Source of the DNA: Serratia ureilytica | Lineage (GTDB): Bacteria > Pseudomonadota > Gammaproteobacteria > Enterobacterales > Enterobacteriaceae | NCBI RefSeq assembly: GCF_013375155.1 | Contig: NZ_JABXOF010000002.1 | Span: forward strand, 434,001-498,000 | Direction: 5' to 3' | Length of the DNA: 64,000 bases | Part shown: positions 46,331 to 54,725 of the stretch, one piece after another | Layout of the letters: each line of letters opens with the position of its first letter | Numbering within the stretch: position 1 is the first letter of the stretch | Made by a program: the position numbers and the translations under genes | The notes under the pieces: model-generated | Seen by the model: only the letters and a program-made list of their open reading frames with translations | What the model was told of the DNA's origin: nothing | Databases searched by the model: none

Positions 46331-48037
46331 ATGGCTTACGTCATTACCGACCGAGAAAAACTGCAAGCGATTTGGGAGGCCGCCAAAGCCGGCGACTGGC
46401 CAGCGGTATATGCCGCATCCGTCGATGCGCTCACCGATCCCAACCATGCAAACCAACCCATTGAGGGCGTGGATATCGCGGTGTATACCTGGATCAAAGG
46501 CGCCTATGGCGTGAACTCGAATCAGGGGGCGTTTGCCCATTACATTCGCGACCAAACCAAGCTGCAGTATGAGCTGCGCACCGGGCATGTGCCCGATGAC
46601 TGGGAGGCGCGCATTCAGAATGCCTCCGACAACATCGCCAAAAACTTCGCCAAAACGCTGTTTGGCGTCGATCTGAGCAGCGATCCCAACGCGCCGCTGC
46701 CGGATGCCCCGCCCAGCAGCGCCAAAGTGCCGGACATTCACGAGGTCGGCCTGATCGACGCCGGCGCGGCGGCGTCCGAAGTGTTCACCGACGCCTCCTC
46801 GACCGGCGCCCCCAACTATTCCCCCTGGGCCGGCACCACGCTGTTCTCTTATTTAGGCGATACCTCGTTCTTTACCGAATGGGTGGCCACCAACGACACC
46901 TCGCCTTTTAAGGTCGAAAGCGGCACCTACGATTTGATTGCGGCGGCGCAGGTCTCCATGCAGATGAAAAACCTCAGTTACGTGGTTGAAACGCTACTGG
47001 CAGGCGAAGTGCCCACCTATTTGACCACCCTCGGCATTGGCCACGAGACCATCCGCCTCGCCGCCGAAGCGGCGCGTGATTTCTACACCGAATCCTACGG
47101 CAGCAGCGTGACCGGCGGCGGCAGCCTCATTCCCGGCAAGCTGGATATCGGCTCGGCGATTTTCAACGACATTGCCGACGTGCTGTCCACGCCGAATCTG
47201 TACCGCGTCGGTACGCTGCATGACGATGATTTCACGCTGGCGTTCGGCAATATCGCCGTTAACACCGGCAGCGGCGACGACACCATCAGCGTGCCGCGCG
47301 GCTGGCAAAACAACGCCGGCAACTACGGCTGGACGGTGATCGACGGCGGCAGCGGCCATGATACGGTCGATTATTCCAGCCTGTCGCACGGGGTAAACCT
47401 GAAGTTTGACGCCCAGGGCAGCTACGGCGGACGCGGGGTGATCGAGAAAAACGGCATCGGGCTGTATGGCTTTAAGGACGGGCTGTACAACATCGAAGCG
47501 GTGAAACTGACCGACTTTAAGGACAACGTCACCTTTAACGATCGGGTGCTGACGCCGGCCAACGGCCTGGAGGTCAGCCTGGGTAAAGGCTCCAGCGAGA
47601 TTCGTTTCGAGCACGGTTATACCACTGCGCCGGGAGGGAGCGCGCCGCAGGATTATCTCGGCGTGAACCTGAGCATGCTGTCCAACGATGTGCCCTTCCC
47701 CAACAGCCTGCTGAATATTCCCGTGAAGCAGACCCACAATATCTACATCGACGACAGCTTCGAGCTGGGTTTTTTACAGGCCTCCTCTCTGTCTATCGAC
47801 AACCACCTGCTGGCCTTCGGCGCCGAAGGATCAAACAGCAGCTTCTCACTGAACTACAACGCGCAAACCCATACGCAGGATCTGTCGATATTCATGCAGG
47901 GCGAAAGCGCACTCAATCAGCACGTCGTCAATATCTACAATTGGGATCAAGGATACTTTGGCATCAATCTGGAGCAGCCGGCCATTCAGCTTGTCGGTTT
48001 GCAAACCGTTACGCCGCAAGAACTGGCGGCCGCCTAA
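46331..48037 (+). CDS. Secreted RTX-like protein with HasA-type C-terminal export signal
   Basis: 568 residues from the ATG at 46331, which has AAGGAG nine bases upstream. No N-terminal signal peptide. Residues 1 to about 300 are not recognised. About 311-350 hold two RTX-type calcium motifs (NTGSGDDTISV and IDGGSGHDTVDYSS). The C-terminal 200 residues are beta-rich and Cys-free. The last 14 residues VGLQTVTPQELAAA follow the HasA tail VGVQHADSPELLAA (from memory) at V-G-x-Q, E-L and A-A, which is the part read by the Has type I exporter. So it is probably secreted by a HasDEF-like ABC exporter coded elsewhere. Function unknown; protein has no cysteine. A good terminator follows. Confidence 0.8.
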   Translation: MAYVITDREKLQAIWEAAKAGDWPAVYAASVDALTDPNHANQPIEGVDIAVYTWIKGAYGVNSNQGAFAHYIRDQTKLQYELRTGHVPDDWEARIQNASDNIAKNFAKTLFGVDLSSDPNAPLPDAPPSSAKVPDIHEVGLIDAGAAASEVFTDASSTGAPNYSPWAGTTLFSYLGDTSFFTEWVATNDTSPFKVESGTYDLIAAAQVSMQMKNLSYVVETLLAGEVPTYLTTLGIGHETIRLAAEAARDFYTESYGSSVTGGGSLIPGKLDIGSAIFNDIADVLSTPNLYRVGTLHDDDFTLAFGNIAVNTGSGDDTISVPRGWQNNAGNYGWTVIDGGSGHDTVDYSSLSHGVNLKFDAQGSYGGRGVIEKNGIGLYGFKDGLYNIEAVKLTDFKDNVTFNDRVLTPANGLEVSLGKGSSEIRFEHGYTTAPGGSAPQDYLGVNLSMLSNDVPFPNSLLNIPVKQTHNIYIDDSFELGFLQASSLSIDNHLLAFGAEGSNSSFSLNYNAQTHTQDLSIFMQGESALNQHVVNIYNWDQGYFGINLEQPAIQLVGLQTVTPQELAAA

Positions 48038-48043
48038 GCGAAG

Positions 48044-48069
48044 CCCGCCGGTTTACCGGCGGGTTGTTT
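48044..48069 (+). terminator. Terminator of the RTX-like gene
   Basis: Eight-pair stem CCCGCCGG / CCGGCGGG, loop TTTA, then TTGTTT, six bases after the stop. Confidence 0.82.
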
Positions 48070-48086
48070 ACCTGCAGCGCGACGGC

Positions 48087-48659
48087 TCATGCCCCATCCC
48101 GCTCCGCCACCCGCGCCAGCAACGCCCCCAGCAACGCCAGATCGACCAGCAACGCCAGCGCGAAACAGCTTCCCCTCACGCCCGGCGCGGCGTAGGTTTG
48201 CACCAGCGAAGCGGCAATCACTACGGCCACGATAGTCACCACCGTCGTCAGCCTGCACGCCACGGTGAACGCCGCTTTCTCCTCCACCGCCGTGCGGTAG
48301 GCAACGCCCTGCCCCAGGCCGCCGAGGGCGATGCCCGCCAGCAGAGCCGGCCAGTCATGGCCGCCGAACAGCATCAGCAGCGTCAATAGCCATCCCGCCG
48401 CCGCCAGCAAAAAGCCGTGGCGGAGCATAGCCAGCGCAGGCCGGTTCCGCAGCGGCTGCCAGCGGGCCAGTGCGGCGCCGCCGAGAAACGCCAGCGCCAA
48501 TGCCGTCAGCAGCATCAGGGTCGCGCCGATGCCCTGCAGGCTCTCCGCCTCCAGCAGCAAAGCGCCCGCCGCGACCGGCACGCTGAGCGCCAGGGCGCTC
48601 GCTGCCGTTCCCGTGTGTGTCATGGCGCCCAGGGCGCCGTTGTTGATAGAAAGGCTCAT
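48087..48659 (-). CDS. Six-segment membrane protein, half-MFS-like
   Basis: 190 residues with about six hydrophobic segments (ALALSVPVAAGALLLEA, LMLLTALALAFLGGAALA, LRHGFLLAAAGWLLTLLMLF, ALLAGIALGGLGQGVAYR, VVTIVAVVIAASLVQTYA, CFALALLVDLALLGALLARV). The GGLGQGVAYRTAVEEKAAFT stretch resembles the inner loop of the C-terminal half of MFS transporters. Length is half of a normal MFS, so it may be a truncated transporter or a small membrane protein of its own. It is divergent from the LysR gene at 48789, which probably controls it. Low similarity to any named family. Confidence 0.6.
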   Translation of the reverse strand: MSLSINNGALGAMTHTGTAASALALSVPVAAGALLLEAESLQGIGATLMLLTALALAFLGGAALARWQPLRNRPALAMLRHGFLLAAAGWLLTLLMLFGGHDWPALLAGIALGGLGQGVAYRTAVEEKAAFTVACRLTTVVTIVAVVIAASLVQTYAAPGVRGSCFALALLVDLALLGALLARVAERDGA

Positions 48660-48788
48660 CGCTCACTCCCGATAGGGTGGAAATGATGAAATAAATTCAT
48701 TTCCCTGTTCACATGTCAGTAGCCTATCTCTTGTATAATCGGTCAGACAAACTCATAGTTTTCAGCCTTAGATGAGAATAACTCAGCC

Positions 48789-49679
48789 ATGAGAAAACCC
48801 CGTTTGCCGCCGCTGGGCGCGCTGCGCGCTTTCCACGCCGTGGCCGGCTGCCGCAGCTTCAAACTGGCCGCCGAGGCGCTGGGCGTCAGCGCGACGGCGG
48901 TCAGCCATCAGATCAAGCTGCTGGAATCGGTGCTGGAATGCCGGGTGTGCGAGCGCAGCGCGCAGGGCGTCAGCCTGACCGAGACCGGCGAGATCCTGTA
49001 TGCCGGCACCCAGCGCGCCTTTGCCGCGCTGGAACAGTCCGTCGCCCAAATCACCCGCGCCCGGCAGCCGCCGGCGCTGACCGTCACCACCACCTCCAAT
49101 TTTCTCACCCACTGGCTGGTGCCGCGCCTGGCGGATTTCAAGGCGGAGTTTCCCGCCATCGATCTGCGCCTGCACACCAGCGTCGAGCGGGTGGATCTCA
49201 GCCAGCGCACCGTGGACGTCGCCATCCGCTACCGTGAAACGCCGGAAAGCGATCTGTACTGCACCCTGCTGCATGAGGATCGCTTTATCGTGGTCGCCAG
49301 CCCGGCGCTGGCGCTGGCGCGCATCGAGGATTTGCAGCGGGTGACGCTGTTTCACGTGGCGCATCGGCAGGTGCCCGCCGACTCGCCGACCTGGGAGAAC
49401 TGGCGACGGCGCTACGGGCCGGAAGGGTTGAACGTGGAAGCCGGGCTGACCTTCAGCGACGAAACCCATGCGCTGCAGGCGGCGGTGGCCGGCCAGGGAG
49501 TGGTGATCGCCAGCCGGCTGCTGGCGCGCGATTTGTTGCAGCGCGGCGTGCTGGCCGCGCCGTTCGAGATGGCGTTACCCGGCGCCAACTACTATCTGAT
49601 GACCACCGAAGAGACCGCGCAGCGCCCCGATATCATTGCGCTGCGCGAGTGGCTGCTGCGGCAAATGGCGGCAGGCTAA
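48789..49679 (+). CDS. LysR-family regulator (GcvA-like subgroup)
   Basis: 296 residues. HTH residues about 6-65: LPPLGALRAFHAVAGCRSFK and LAAEALGVSATAVSHQIKLLE; effector domain from about 95 (LTVTTTSNFLTHWLVPRLAD). Divergent from the six-segment membrane protein. Its end overlaps the end of the convergent luxR-type gene by four bases. Ligand unknown. Confidence 0.87.
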   Translation: MRKPRLPPLGALRAFHAVAGCRSFKLAAEALGVSATAVSHQIKLLESVLECRVCERSAQGVSLTETGEILYAGTQRAFAALEQSVAQITRARQPPALTVTTTSNFLTHWLVPRLADFKAEFPAIDLRLHTSVERVDLSQRTVDVAIRYRETPESDLYCTLLHEDRFIVVASPALALARIEDLQRVTLFHVAHRQVPADSPTWENWRRRYGPEGLNVEAGLTFSDETHALQAAVAGQGVVIASRLLARDLLQRGVLAAPFEMALPGANYYLMTTEETAQRPDIIALREWLLRQMAAG

Positions 49680-50404
49680 CGGCTCTCGGGGGCAATTTCG
49701 CCCAGGCGGATCGCCACGCTGATCGCCTGCGCGGTGGTGGCGGCGCCAAGGCGCCGGCGAATGCGGCGCAGGTGGTTTTCCACCGTGCGTTCAGACAGGC
49801 CGAGCATCGCGGCGATATCCGCCTGTCGTCGGCCGATGGCGGTCCAGCTCAGCACCTCACGCTCGCGCGCCGACAGCCGGCCTTCTTCTTTGCCGGCCGC
49901 CGGTTCAAACAGCCGCCGCGCCGCCAAAAAGGCCGCCGTGCCCACCAGCGACAGCGCCAACCGCACCGGCAGCGAGGCGTCGATGCGCTCGCCTCCCAGG
50001 CTGACGGCACCCTCCAGGCCGGCGGGGCCGAACACCGGGATTTGCACGCCGTGCAGGCCCGCGCCGCGCGGCGTGTGCACAATCCGGTAGCGCTCTCCCT
50101 GCTGCGCCCGGGTCTTGGTCCAGAAGAACGGCTCGCTGGCCCGCAGCATGTGGCGAGTCACCGGGCAGTGCCGCACGTAGGTCAGCGCATCGACCGCCTC
50201 CCCCTCGCCGAACCAGTCGCCTTCGACCCAATAGATATGCTCGATCCCCGCCTCCGCCGTGGCGGAAGCGGAAAACAGCACAAAGCGATCGAAGCCGAAC
50301 GGCGCGGCGAAGGCGCGAACCCGCCCCTGAATGGCGGACAGGGTTCGCTCGTGGTCCATCGCCAACGCCGTCTGGAAAGCGCGCTGCGCGATCTCATCGC
50401 TCAT
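49676..50404 (-). CDS. LuxR-family solo with autoinducer-binding-like domain
   Basis: 242 residues. The N-terminal 160 residues look like the autoinducer-binding fold ([20 protein letters not shown], then [32 protein letters not shown]). The C-terminal 65 residues are a GerE HTH ([40 protein letters not shown]). The conserved Pro, the Trp after it and the Gly of AHL receptors are present, but the invariant Asp before Pro is Cys (HCPV) and the first Trp/Tyr pair is altered, so an AHL may not be the ligand. No luxI gene is near. The ATG overlaps the hchA stop, so the two form an operon. Confidence 0.82.
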   Translation of the reverse strand: MSDEIAQRAFQTALAMDHERTLSAIQGRVRAFAAPFGFDRFVLFSASATAEAGIEHIYWVEGDWFGEGEAVDALTYVRHCPVTRHMLRASEPFFWTKTRAQQGERYRIVHTPRGAGLHGVQIPVFGPAGLEGAVSLGGERIDASLPVRLALSLVGTAAFLAARRLFEPAAGKEEGRLSAREREVLSWTAIGRRQADIAAMLGLSERTVENHLRRIRRRLGAATTAQAISVAIRLGEIAPESR

Positions 50405-51276
50405 CGCGCGGCGACGTCGGCCAGCAGCGTCTCCGCCGCCAGTTTGCCGAGGTTGTTGGAAGCCAGCGGGCTGTCGCCGGTCAGCAGGCGCCGATCTTTA
50501 TGCACCTTGCCGGTGATGTCGGCATTGACGATCTTCACGCCCAGCTCACGCAGGCGTTCGCCCACCAGCCAGGGCATCGGGCCGGGGATATAGCCGATGT
50601 CGATGTTGGCGCCGGTATCGAGAGCATCCGGGAACACGCACATCTCATAGCCGCGATAGAGGAAATCGTCTTTGCTCTCGCCAATGCCCGCCGCCAGCAA
50701 ACCGGCGGGCCCGTGGCACAGCGAGATCACGTAGCGATCGTTGTCATGGGCCCAGTGCAGCGTCTTTTTCACCTCTTCACTGAACGGGATATCATTGAGC
50801 ACGCCGTGGCCGCCGGGAATGAAAACGCCGAGATAGTTGCCGCCATCCAGATCCTTCACGACTTCCGTCAGCTTTTTCGGCTGCTTGAGTTGGCTGCGGT
50901 ACTTCTCATAGGTGGCCTTGACCGCTGGGTCTTCATGCGGGAACGCCCACATCTCCAGCTTCACCGGATCGCCGGACGGCGTGGCGATGTCGATCTCGAA
51001 ACCGGCCAGATCCAGGTGATACATCGGCAGCAGCATCTCGACCGGATGGTTGCCGGTGGAGAAGAACTTGCCGTTTTGCATCAGCAGGTAGCGCTCCTGC
51101 GAGGCGATCATCAGCACCTTCCACTTGCCGCCGCGATAGGCGTTCGGGTAGCTGGCGCCCGTGAAGTCGGTTTTGGACGAGGTGTACTGGCTGAGGGAGT
51201 AAGGTGATGGGAAGAACGCGTTGTCTTCCGCCACATCCGGGGTGGGATTACGATCGTTGGATACTGAATCAGTCAT
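50401..51276 (-). CDS. hchA: Protein/nucleic-acid deglycase, Hsp31 chaperone HchA
   Basis: 291 residues (E. coli HchA 283). DJ-1/PfpI superfamily enzyme that removes glyoxal adducts and acts as a holdase. [55 protein letters not shown] and [19 protein letters not shown] with the nucleophilic Cys; [20 protein letters not shown] near the end. The ATG at 51276 has GGAG upstream. First gene of an operon with the LuxR-type regulator, whose start overlaps the stop. Confidence 0.94.
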   Translation of the reverse strand: MTDSVSNDRNPTPDVAEDNAFFPSPYSLSQYTSSKTDFTGASYPNAYRGGKWKVLMIASQERYLLMQNGKFFSTGNHPVEMLLPMYHLDLAGFEIDIATPSGDPVKLEMWAFPHEDPAVKATYEKYRSQLKQPKKLTEVVKDLDGGNYLGVFIPGGHGVLNDIPFSEEVKKTLHWAHDNDRYVISLCHGPAGLLAAGIGESKDDFLYRGYEMCVFPDALDTGANIDIGYIPGPMPWLVGERLRELGVKIVNADITGKVHKDRRLLTGDSPLASNNLGKLAAETLLADVAAR

Positions 51277-51378
51277 GATTATCTCCATATTCACCGTTGC
51301 ATTTCTCTTTCAGCTTAAATAACCGCCGGCGGGGCCGCAATGAGGGATATCCCTCAATCGCCCTCGCACTGGCGGCGC

Positions 51379-52146
51379 TCAAGCGGGGTGCCGTAGCGCG
51401 ACAATGAACGTTTCTTCGCTGACGCCGGCATATTCGTACCGGCACTTTCTCACCGGCACCTGGAAGTAGCGCTCCAGGATATCCTCTTGCAGCAAGGCGT
51501 TTTTATCGCCAAACATGCACTGTCGCTTATTCATCAGCAGGCACTTGTCGGAGATGCGATCGGCGTAATGCAGAAAATGCGTATTCAGCACGATCGTCAT
51601 CTGCCGCTCTTTGGCGAGGCGCCAGAGCATCTCGATCATTTTAGCCTGATTGTAAAAATCCAGGTTCGACTCCGGTTCGTCGAGGATCATGACGTCGGGG
51701 TCCGCCGCCAGCGCCTTGGCGAAATAACACATCTGCAGTTCCCCGCCGCTGATCTGATTGATGTTTTTCTGCGCCAGCGGCGCGATCTCCAGCGCGTGCA
51801 ACACCGCCTGCGCCTTGGCGAAATCTTGCCGCCGCGGCCCGGCGAACCACCCCGCCTGGCGAGCGCAGCCGAAAGTGACAAAATCGAGCACGCCATACGC
51901 GAAATGCGGCGTTTTCGCCTGCGGCACATAGGCCAGTCGGGCGGGCCGATTGTCGATGCGGCCGATCTGGCACACGCCTGACAGGGGCCGGCACAGGCCC
52001 GCGATATGTCTCAGCAGCGTGGTTTTACCGGCGCCGTTCGGCCCGAGCACGCTGAGGATCTCACCGCGTTTCAGATGAAAACTGACGTTGTCGAGAATGG
52101 GCTCGCACCCTTTGAACCCCAGGGTCAACTGGCTAACGGTGATCAT
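51379..52146 (-). CDS. ABC transporter ATPase, iron-complex/FecE type
   Basis: 255 residues. Walker A LGPNGAGKTTLLRHIAGL, signature QISGGELQMCYFAKALAADP, Walker B VMILDEPESNLDFY and switch His in LNTHFLHYADR. The sequence class is that of importers for siderophores, heme, B12 or metal chelates. Last gene of a five-gene operon; it overlaps the permease gene by 14 bases. Confidence 0.9.
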   Translation of the reverse strand: MITVSQLTLGFKGCEPILDNVSFHLKRGEILSVLGPNGAGKTTLLRHIAGLCRPLSGVCQIGRIDNRPARLAYVPQAKTPHFAYGVLDFVTFGCARQAGWFAGPRRQDFAKAQAVLHALEIAPLAQKNINQISGGELQMCYFAKALAADPDVMILDEPESNLDFYNQAKMIEMLWRLAKERQMTIVLNTHFLHYADRISDKCLLMNKRQCMFGDKNALLQEDILERYFQVPVRKCRYEYAGVSEETFIVALRHPA

Positions 52147-53149
52147 GTTTGCTGCTCATAATAAAAAGGAGGGCGAAAAGCGGCGCGCCGATCAGCGCGG
52201 TCAGGATGCCGATCGGGATTTCAGCATAGGTGGCACCTCTGGCGATATTGTCGATCACCAGCAAAAACAGCGCCCCGCTCAGCGCCGAAGCCGGGATCAG
52301 GCGACCGTGGTTATACCCCAATACGCTTCGCACCAAATGCGGGATCACCAAGCCGACCCACCCCACCACGCCGGCCAAGCTCACCGAGGCGGAAACCAGC
52401 AGAGAGGCGGCGATCAGCAACAGGATCTTCAGCCGAGGCGGATTCAGACCGGCGATGCGCGCCTCGTCGTCCCCAAGAGAGAGAATGTTCATATTCCACC
52501 TGAGCCGGTAGATAGTCAGGTAACACGCCGCAAACAGCGGGATCAGCCAATAAACCTGCGCTTTCGCTACCGAAGCGAAGCTGCCCATCAGCCAGAAGAC
52601 GATCGCCGGCAAGGTATCCTGCGGATCGGCGACATATTTTATGACCGAGACAAACGCGATAAACAGCGACGCGATAATCATGCCGGACAAAAGCGTGGTG
52701 AGCGCATCCTGCCGGCGTTTGAGGCGGCAGATGCCGAGCACCAGCAACAGGCTCACCACGCCGAAAAGAAACGACAGCAGCGAACTCAGGGCAAAAGGCA
52801 AACTCAATAGAATGCCCAGCGCAGCGCCAAAGGCGGAGGCGGAAGACGTGCCCAGCACGTCCGGGCTGGCCAATGCGTTTTTCAGCACCGCCTGAAAGGT
52901 CGCGCCGGCGACCGCCAACCCGCCGCCCACCAGCATCACCGCCACTACCCGCGGCGCGCGCAGGTTAAAAATCACCGAATAGCGGGCCTGGTTTTCCCCC
53001 GGCATGTTCCCCTGCCATAAAATCTGCGCCACATCATGGGCCGACAAGGCGTAGCGGCCGGCAAACAGCGATGCGAAGGCGACTGCACACAGCGAAATGA
53101 ACAATCCCGCCATGATCGCCGCATATTTTCCTCTGCCCGGCATCCCCAA
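52133..53149 (-). CDS. FecCD-family ABC permease
   Basis: 338 residues with about nine to ten membrane segments. Family signatures: NLRAPRVVAVMLVGGGLAVA, GATFQAVLKNALASPDVLGT, and GVVGWVGLVIPHLVRSVLGY. This is the permease type used for siderophores, heme, cobalamin and metal chelates, not the ZnuB type. It lies between its ATPase and its binding protein genes. Confidence 0.92.
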   Translation of the reverse strand: MGMPGRGKYAAIMAGLFISLCAVAFASLFAGRYALSAHDVAQILWQGNMPGENQARYSVIFNLRAPRVVAVMLVGGGLAVAGATFQAVLKNALASPDVLGTSSASAFGAALGILLSLPFALSSLLSFLFGVVSLLLVLGICRLKRRQDALTTLLSGMIIASLFIAFVSVIKYVADPQDTLPAIVFWLMGSFASVAKAQVYWLIPLFAACYLTIYRLRWNMNILSLGDDEARIAGLNPPRLKILLLIAASLLVSASVSLAGVVGWVGLVIPHLVRSVLGYNHGRLIPASALSGALFLLVIDNIARGATYAEIPIGILTALIGAPLFALLFIMSSKHDHR

Positions 53150-53185
53150 GCTCCTCCAATGGATTAACGCTATTCAACCGTGGCG

Positions 53186-54262
53186 CTAGCGTTGCGCCAG
53201 CACCTCATCCAGCAACCGGTCCGGGATCGCGTAGGAGAACATCGTCTGATAATAACGACGCGTCTCCTGCCGCAGCGTCTTGTCGCTAATGTCTTCGGGC
53301 GCGTATCGGTTGATCATGAACAGCGGCAACAGTGACGTTTCCGCCGACAGGCCCCCCCAGTTGTGAATGCCCACCGGCGTCGAGAAAACCTTGCCGTTTT
53401 TCACCGCCCTGAGCGTCTCCCACGCCTGGCCGGGGATCCCCCCGTGCAGCAGCGCTTTTGCGCTGCCGAACACCACGAAAATCACATCCGGATCCCAGGC
53501 CATGATCTGCTCCATCGACACGTTGATGTATCTGCCGGCATCGCCCTTCACCGGCAAATCCCCGGCGACGTTATCCATGCCGGCCATTTTCAGATAGGTG
53601 TCGCCGTAGGTGTGCGGGCCGCTCACCTTCAACTGCCTGCCGTCGCTTTCTTCCAGATATAACGCCCTGACGTGCTGCGCGCGGATGGCTGCGGCATAGG
53701 GGCGGATCTGCTTCAGGGTCCTTTCCCAGGCGTCTTTGAATTTATGCGTGCGCGGCAGGCCGAGGGTGTCGGCGAAGGTATTTTCCCAATACACCTGGGT
53801 GACCATCGGCTGGTATTTGGTCTTCCCGCCGGCGTCCAGATCGACCGTCATCACGCCCGCCCTTTCCAGCCGATCGTCCTGGCTTTTGCCGTAGTAATAA
53901 ATGATGTCGGGCCGCAGATTCATTAACGACTCCATGTTGACCCGATAGTCCTTATTGATGAAATCGGACGTGATCCTGCCGATGTCAGGCTTCATGTCCT
54001 TCAACACATGCCTATCGGCATGCATGAATGCCCAGGGGCCGACGCCGACGACGTGCCGATAGGCCGCCTCGTTGGCCAGGATCACGCCGAAGGGGCAGTT
54101 GCCGGTGATGACGATCCGCGGGTAGCTGCCGGGCAGCGTTTGCGCCGCCGCGCTCTGCGGCAGCGCAAACGCTACCGGCTGGCTGGCGCCGGCGCAAGGC
54201 ATCATCGACAAAGCGGCTATCGCCAGCAAAGCGGTGGCGATGAATGTCAGTTTTACGGCCAT
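53186..54262 (-). CDS. Class III periplasmic substrate-binding protein
   Basis: 358 residues from the ATG at 54262 (GGAGGCCTC upstream). Signal peptide residues 1-26 (LTFIATALLAIAALSMMPCAGA). Two-lobed binding fold: YPRIVITGNCPFGVILANEA, VGVGPWAFMHADRHVLKDMK, LMNLRPDIIYYYGKSQDDRL, MEQIMAWDPDVIFVVFGSAK. This resembles the chelate-binding FepB/CeuE type, and the His-rich acidic loop of ZnuA is absent. Ligand is unknown; the putative Zur control suggests a zinc or other metal chelate. It is upstream of its permease and downstream of a lipoprotein gene. Confidence 0.85.
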   Translation of the reverse strand: MAVKLTFIATALLAIAALSMMPCAGASQPVAFALPQSAAAQTLPGSYPRIVITGNCPFGVILANEAAYRHVVGVGPWAFMHADRHVLKDMKPDIGRITSDFINKDYRVNMESLMNLRPDIIYYYGKSQDDRLERAGVMTVDLDAGGKTKYQPMVTQVYWENTFADTLGLPRTHKFKDAWERTLKQIRPYAAAIRAQHVRALYLEESDGRQLKVSGPHTYGDTYLKMAGMDNVAGDLPVKGDAGRYINVSMEQIMAWDPDVIFVVFGSAKALLHGGIPGQAWETLRAVKNGKVFSTPVGIHNWGGLSAETSLLPLFMINRYAPEDISDKTLRQETRRYYQTMFSYAIPDRLLDEVLAQR

Positions 54263-54308
54263 GAGGCCTCCTGCGCGCACGCGCAATGGCGCGCGTCGAT
54301 GAGCGGTG

Positions 54309-54707
54309 TCAGGCCGAGGCGGCGATGCCGGCGGCCATGATGGTGATCCCGGCAACGAAAACGATCGCCGCGGTGGCGACCGCGCCGCCGCCGACCAACG
54401 CGGCGGTTTTTCCTTCGGAAATGTCTTTTCGCTGCAGGAAAGAGAGTTGCGACAGGGGAATGATTTTTCCGCTGTCGGCAACGATGTCTTTCGGTTCAAC
54501 CTTCGCTACCGTCAGCTCGCCGCCGCTGCCGTCCTTCAGGCCGTATTTCAGCCGATCGCCGACATACACCGGCGGCTGCAACAGATAATACGGGCTATTG
54601 AGCCCCGCCTCTTTTTGTTGCAGCGCCACGTCGTGGTAGGTCGAGCAGCCGCTGAGGGAAAACGCCGCCATCCCGATAATGAGCGGCACCAGGTGGATGA
54701 ATCGCAT
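54309..54707 (-). CDS. Small lipoprotein with C-terminal membrane segment
   Basis: 132 residues. Lipobox LSGC with Cys21 after a hydrophobic leader. The middle is soluble (VYVGDRLKYGLKDGSGGELT); the C-terminal 30 residues are a Gly/Ala-rich hydrophobic segment (AALVGGGAVATAAIVFVAGI). Family not recognised. It is 18 bases downstream of the MFS gene and 46 bases before the binding-protein gene, so it belongs to the same operon. Confidence 0.75.
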   Translation of the reverse strand: MRFIHLVPLIIGMAAFSLSGCSTYHDVALQQKEAGLNSPYYLLQPPVYVGDRLKYGLKDGSGGELTVAKVEPKDIVADSGKIIPLSQLSFLQRKDISEGKTAALVGGGAVATAAIVFVAGITIMAAGIAASA

Positions 54708-54725
54708 GGGAAACCTCGAACGTGC

